Origin: Phorcus lineatus | Lineage: Eukaryota; Mollusca; Gastropoda; Trochida; Trochidae | NCBI GenBank assembly: GCA_921293015.1 | Contig: OV121096.1 | Coordinates: 27,105,729-27,169,728, forward strand | Length of the DNA: 64,000 bases | Direction of reading: 5' to 3' | Shown: piece after piece, positions 59,965-64,000 of the stretch | How the letters are laid out: each line of letters opens with the position of its first letter | How positions within the stretch are numbered: position 1 is the stretch's first letter | Made by a program: the position numbers and the translations under genes | The notes under the pieces: generated by a model | Databases searched by the model: none | What the model was told of the DNA's origin: nothing | The model's input: only the letters and a program-made list of their open reading frames with translations

Positions 59965-60720
59965 TTAGGATTATATCACTCAGTTTTCGACAACATGTTG
60001 TGTGCATTTAAAATATCTTTCTCCTTAAAAATGAAGAATTCTCTGTGGTCCTTCTGGAAATTGTAAAAGCCGTTTACCATTTAAACGTACAACAGTGGAT
60101 GGTTTTGCGGAAACAATGTTATTACTTCTTTCGTACGTTTATTGGGTTATTGCTAATTTATTTCAATATTAAATGCCATTTTGAATTATTTGATATAAAT
60201 AAATTGTTAGTAAAATGTTATTATAAAATATTATTATTGCTGTCTCATGATACCAAAATTCATATACTAATTTGTAATCTACTTTTGAATAATCAACTCG
60301 CCCCTTTAAGTGCTGTAGTGAGTTTTAGAATGTATATATCGTGTACATATATGTATATATTCACGTACATTACTCGTCATGTGGAATGAATGTCCAACTG
60401 ATTAAGTCTCCCATATATGAAATTTGATATTTGGCAATACAGTATACGATTCCAAACTACTTAAATGAATGTAGATAAGAAAGATTTCAGGAAGAACGAA
60501 TATGAAAAATATTATTTCCTAAATATGAATAAATATTTATACTTAAAACAATGTTTGTTATATATTTAATTGTTTTAAGCCATTGGTGTTTCATTTTCAT
60601 TAATCCAAACTGAATGCATCGAAGTTTGTATGTTTAACTCTGATATTAAACGCCCGTTGAAGAGACCGCTGTTTTATAAATCTATAATGTTATTACAGAT
60701 TAAATAAAATTGCGTGCTGT

Positions 60721-61245
60721 CTTTATCCAATGCATACCGGGAAACAATTTTGGGATATCGTAAATTGTACTCTTGATAATGTATATTTATTAGTTTTTCC
60801 GGGCCTCAAGTTCCTTTATCCAATATATACCGGAAAAACAACTTTGGGGTATCGTAAATTGTACTCTTGTTAATGGATATCAATTAGTTATTCCCAGCCT
60901 CCAGTTCCTTTATCCAATATGTACCGGAGAACAAATTGGGGATATCGTAAATTGTTCTCTTGATAATGGATATTTATTAGTTTTTCCGAGACTCGAGTCC
61001 CTTTATCTAATATATACCGAATCAACAACTTTGTGGTATCGTCAATTGTACTCTTGATATAGATATTTATTAGTTTTTCCCCCCGAGACTCGAGTTCCTT
61101 TATCCAATACATACCGGAAAAACAACTTTGGGGATATAGTAAATTGTACTCTTGATAATGGATATTTATTAGTTTTTCCGAGACTCGAGTTCCTTTATCC
61201 TATATATGCAGGGAAAACAACTTATGGATATTGTAACTTTTATGA
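60721..61245 (+). repeat. Six-copy tandem array, ~94-bp unit
   Basis: 'ctttatccaatatataccgg' or close variants begin copies at 60721, 60814, 60908, 61001, 61098 and 61193. Each is followed by 'aacaactttggggatatcgt' + 'aaattgtactcttgataatg' + 'gatatttattagtttttccg'. Period varies from 93 to 97. It is located downstream of the tetraspanin. Confidence 0.92.
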
Positions 61246-61979
61246 TAGATTCTTGAAAAAAATCATCTCATTAGTGATTATTCGGTATTCATGATTTGTA
61301 TAAAACATTTCATAAATAAGCGAATTCTTATTATTGCAGATTGAGTTTTGATCCATCATTTTGCAGCGTCTTTTATCCAACAAAATATAACAATTCTATA
61401 TCATAACAATGACAATTTATTCCAACATTTGCGGACTAGACATCAAATTCGACAGAGACAACAACATTGCAACACAAAATTACTTCGCGTTGATACTTTG
61501 CGTAAATAATGTGAAAACAACATTGTTTACAAAAATTACAATAACATATTTCATAACAAAAATGATCATGTAAGTTTTAAGTGACATGCATGAAATAACT
61601 ACTGTTAAACGTGGAATGTTTTCCATCTAAAATACTGGAATGTCGTTAAAAAAGAACAGGAAAATATACATTGATTGTTATGTTGTCAATGTAAATATTA
61701 ATGATTATCGTAATATATATTCTTGAAATCAAATATCAAAATAACGGGATGATTGACAAAAAATATGGTATTCATTTACACTGAAATGTTAAAAATAATG
61801 CGGGTTTATGTAAACAGTGATCGATTCGAATTTATATATTATGACTAGATTAAAACATAATCCTTTGTGTAGAAGTAAGGTATGGTGATTATACAACTGT
61901 AGTCTATGTTATTCGACATGCTATTGCTTCGTTATTAATTAAAGTGAATTATTTAAGTTCTGTGATAAATAATAGCACT

Positions 61980-62480
61980 AGTGTTATACTAATCATAATA
62001 TTTCAGATTCAATTGGTAATAGAAATGACTTAAACACTATGATATTATACGACTGTCCTTAGTCATATTCACCATAATAAATAAAGTTTAATTGGCCAAA
62101 ATAAATGAATAAAAACTATGATAAATAATTCCATTGTCCTTAATGATTTTCAATATACTAATTCAGATTCATTTGGCAAAATGAATGCTTAAACATTATA
62201 ATTTGACTCTTGCTAATCATATTCACCATTATATTCTGCTACGTTTGGTAAAGAAATGACTTAAACACTATGAAAAATAAAATTATATTCATTATACTAT
62301 TCAGATGATAAAATTGGACTATCGCAAGCTTCATTCAACACAATATAATTTCGGGACCATTTGGTAAATGGAATGACGACTGTCGTATTCAGTCTTAATC
62401 ACCATGAAATTTAAGGTTTATTTTATACAATGAATGACCAAGTAACCATGAAGAACAGGAATGTCGTTAACCTTATTCAC
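61980..62480 (+). repeat. Degenerate tandem array, ~75-110-bp unit
   Basis: Blocks like 'agattcaattggtaatagaa' + 'atgacttaaacactatga' recur at about 62005, 62081, 62164, 62238 and 62352, with 'gtccttagtcatattcacca' between some of them. Divergence is high and spacing irregular, so this is an old array. Confidence 0.6.
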
Positions 62481-62499
62481 AATAATCTATGTAATCATT

Positions 62500-64000
62500 A
62501 AAACGACTAAATCCCAATGAAGATTTTAAAAGCACTTATGAGCTATGTCAATAATTACTGTCTGTAATAATCGAACAAGTAGCTAATATTACTGATAAGT
62601 ATAAAAGGAAAATAATAAAGTTTAAACGTGAAACAGTCCGGTGGAGAAAAAAGTTCAACACTCAACGGTCTCAAAGAACTTTGTTCCCTAAAACAAAAAA
62701 ATACATAAAAGCCTCCAAAGTAATTCCGCCCTAAATGCTTACACTAGTTGTCGATAAAAGGTTAAATATAGTCTTAATTGACAATAAGACAATTTTCTTA
62801 AAAACGCAATCGAAAAAATGCTTAGCACAGTCCTTTAACTTTAATCGGGGAGAAATACGATTCTCACTTATAAACAATATATATTATGAAAACATTTGTT
62901 TTTCGAATCTTTACAAATAACACACACTTATCTACATTTATTTATATGATACACAGTACATGTTAATAACAGAAAGTAATTTTGAAATACTGAGCAGATG
63001 ACCTTTATAAACAGAGGATGTTATATTCGTCCCCTTGTCATCCTGTGTAGGACACGAGAATCTAAATATTGGTATTTCTCGAGCGACAGCGAGCGAAACA
63101 GTAAGGGTATGTCGTTGATATAGTATAAAAGTCTTGATACAATATTGATGTATTAACCATGACAGCGATCTGATGTTACATACGAAATACTGTCGTACTA
63201 TTGGCCTAATGGCCACTCTATGAAGTAAATCTGTCTGTCTTGATAAAATGTAATTTAACAACAAAAACATGAATTGAGGAAAGAATACAAAATCAACTTC
63301 ACAAAAAGGCTATCCGCCGTTAACATTATTAAAAGGAAAAGTCACTGACGAAACCTAACGTCAAAGAATTATATAAATACGACAAAGTGATATCTTGAAA
63401 TCACATCACACTTGTAATACATAAAGCAGATATGACAATATATTATTTTCAGGTTATTTACATTCGATACATTCAACAAACTAATTCAACAGAAGAGCAT
63501 CTAATGCTATATCAATATACCTACTTCTTTCAGTAATAATAACACTCATAAACTGAAAATTGCATCTTGATAACCTGAACTGTTTAGAAGTTATAAACAG
63601 GAACAAACTTGTAGCAATATCTCTGAAACAATTTGAATTTTTAAACAGAAATCAAATTATTAATATGGCAATCTGTCCTCTACCCGTAACTCTGCCTGCT
63701 TAACATCAAAATATGTAACACATCAAAACATATTTTTTCTAACCATTGTTAACGGTCCAAAGTCACTTAATTGTAACATTACTTTTTTCAATAAAACACA
63801 GTACTGGTGTAGTCCTATAGATATAACACTATAAAATACATTAAAATTGTGTGCTGAATTTTGTCGATAATTTCCTACGGATATAACAAAATTTATACGG
63901 GGTATTAAAATCAAAAACGTTTTATAACCTCTCAACATTACAATCTTGATTCTGATCCAAACGTAATGAACATTTTTAATCGCCTGAGCAAAATACTGCT
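62500..64000. other. Gene-free AT-rich end of window
   Basis: No supported coding segment, RNA gene or repeat was recognised. The frames at 62735-62920 (plus), 62938-63270 (minus) and 63723-63938 (minus) have no domain resemblance. Confidence 0.4.

Overview
This is an intron-rich, AT-rich animal nuclear genome segment. The gene structures, the abundance of small foldback elements and the combined SIX-like/TALE-like homeobox gene suggest a marine lophotrochozoan, most likely a mollusc; that assignment is inference, since there is no rRNA or mitochondrial marker. Three protein-coding genes can be assembled exon by exon with GT-AG introns and matching phases. They are a BET1 Golgi SNARE (+ strand, 32440-34278, 108 aa), a protein with an N-terminal SIX-type domain and a homeodomain of TALE length (- strand, 46010-38604, 7 exons, 756 aa), and a tetraspanin (+ strand, 52123-59958, 7 exons, 231 aa).

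Layout. 1-12 kb: no gene; a diverged ~1.5-2 kb segmental duplication (1325-2760 against 3180-5120) and an (AT)n(AG)n microsatellite. 12.1-19.4 kb: a nested mobile-element complex. A nearly full-length non-LTR retrotransposon (about 12183-17602) with ORF1 and an endonuclease/reverse-transcriptase ORF2 sits inside the left terminal inverted repeat of a ~1.8 kb DNA transposon (12157-19387), which is flanked by a 7-bp direct repeat. ORF1 and ORF2 are in the same frame and separated by one UAG codon. 19.4-32 kb: no gene; several families of short inverted-repeat elements, each with copies elsewhere in the window. 32.3-37 kb: BET1 with an ETS/E-box/CRE-rich promoter. 38.6-46 kb: the homeobox gene, whose introns carry tandem duplications and a striking inverted repeat. 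46-52 kb: intergenic, with a candidate non-coding first exon for the tetraspanin. 52.1-60 kb: the tetraspanin, with large introns containing minisatellites, a pogo-like mini-element and a dead LINE 3' end. 60-64 kb: two more tandem arrays and AT-rich sequence.

The three genes show no functional linkage: one acts in vesicle fusion, one in transcription and one at the plasma membrane. No tRNA, rRNA or CRISPR array was recognised. The observations most worth a second look are the SIX-TALE domain combination, the in-frame UAG between the LINE ORFs, the nested transposon with its recoverable empty site, and a minisatellite that grew out of the tetraspanin exon-1 splice donor.
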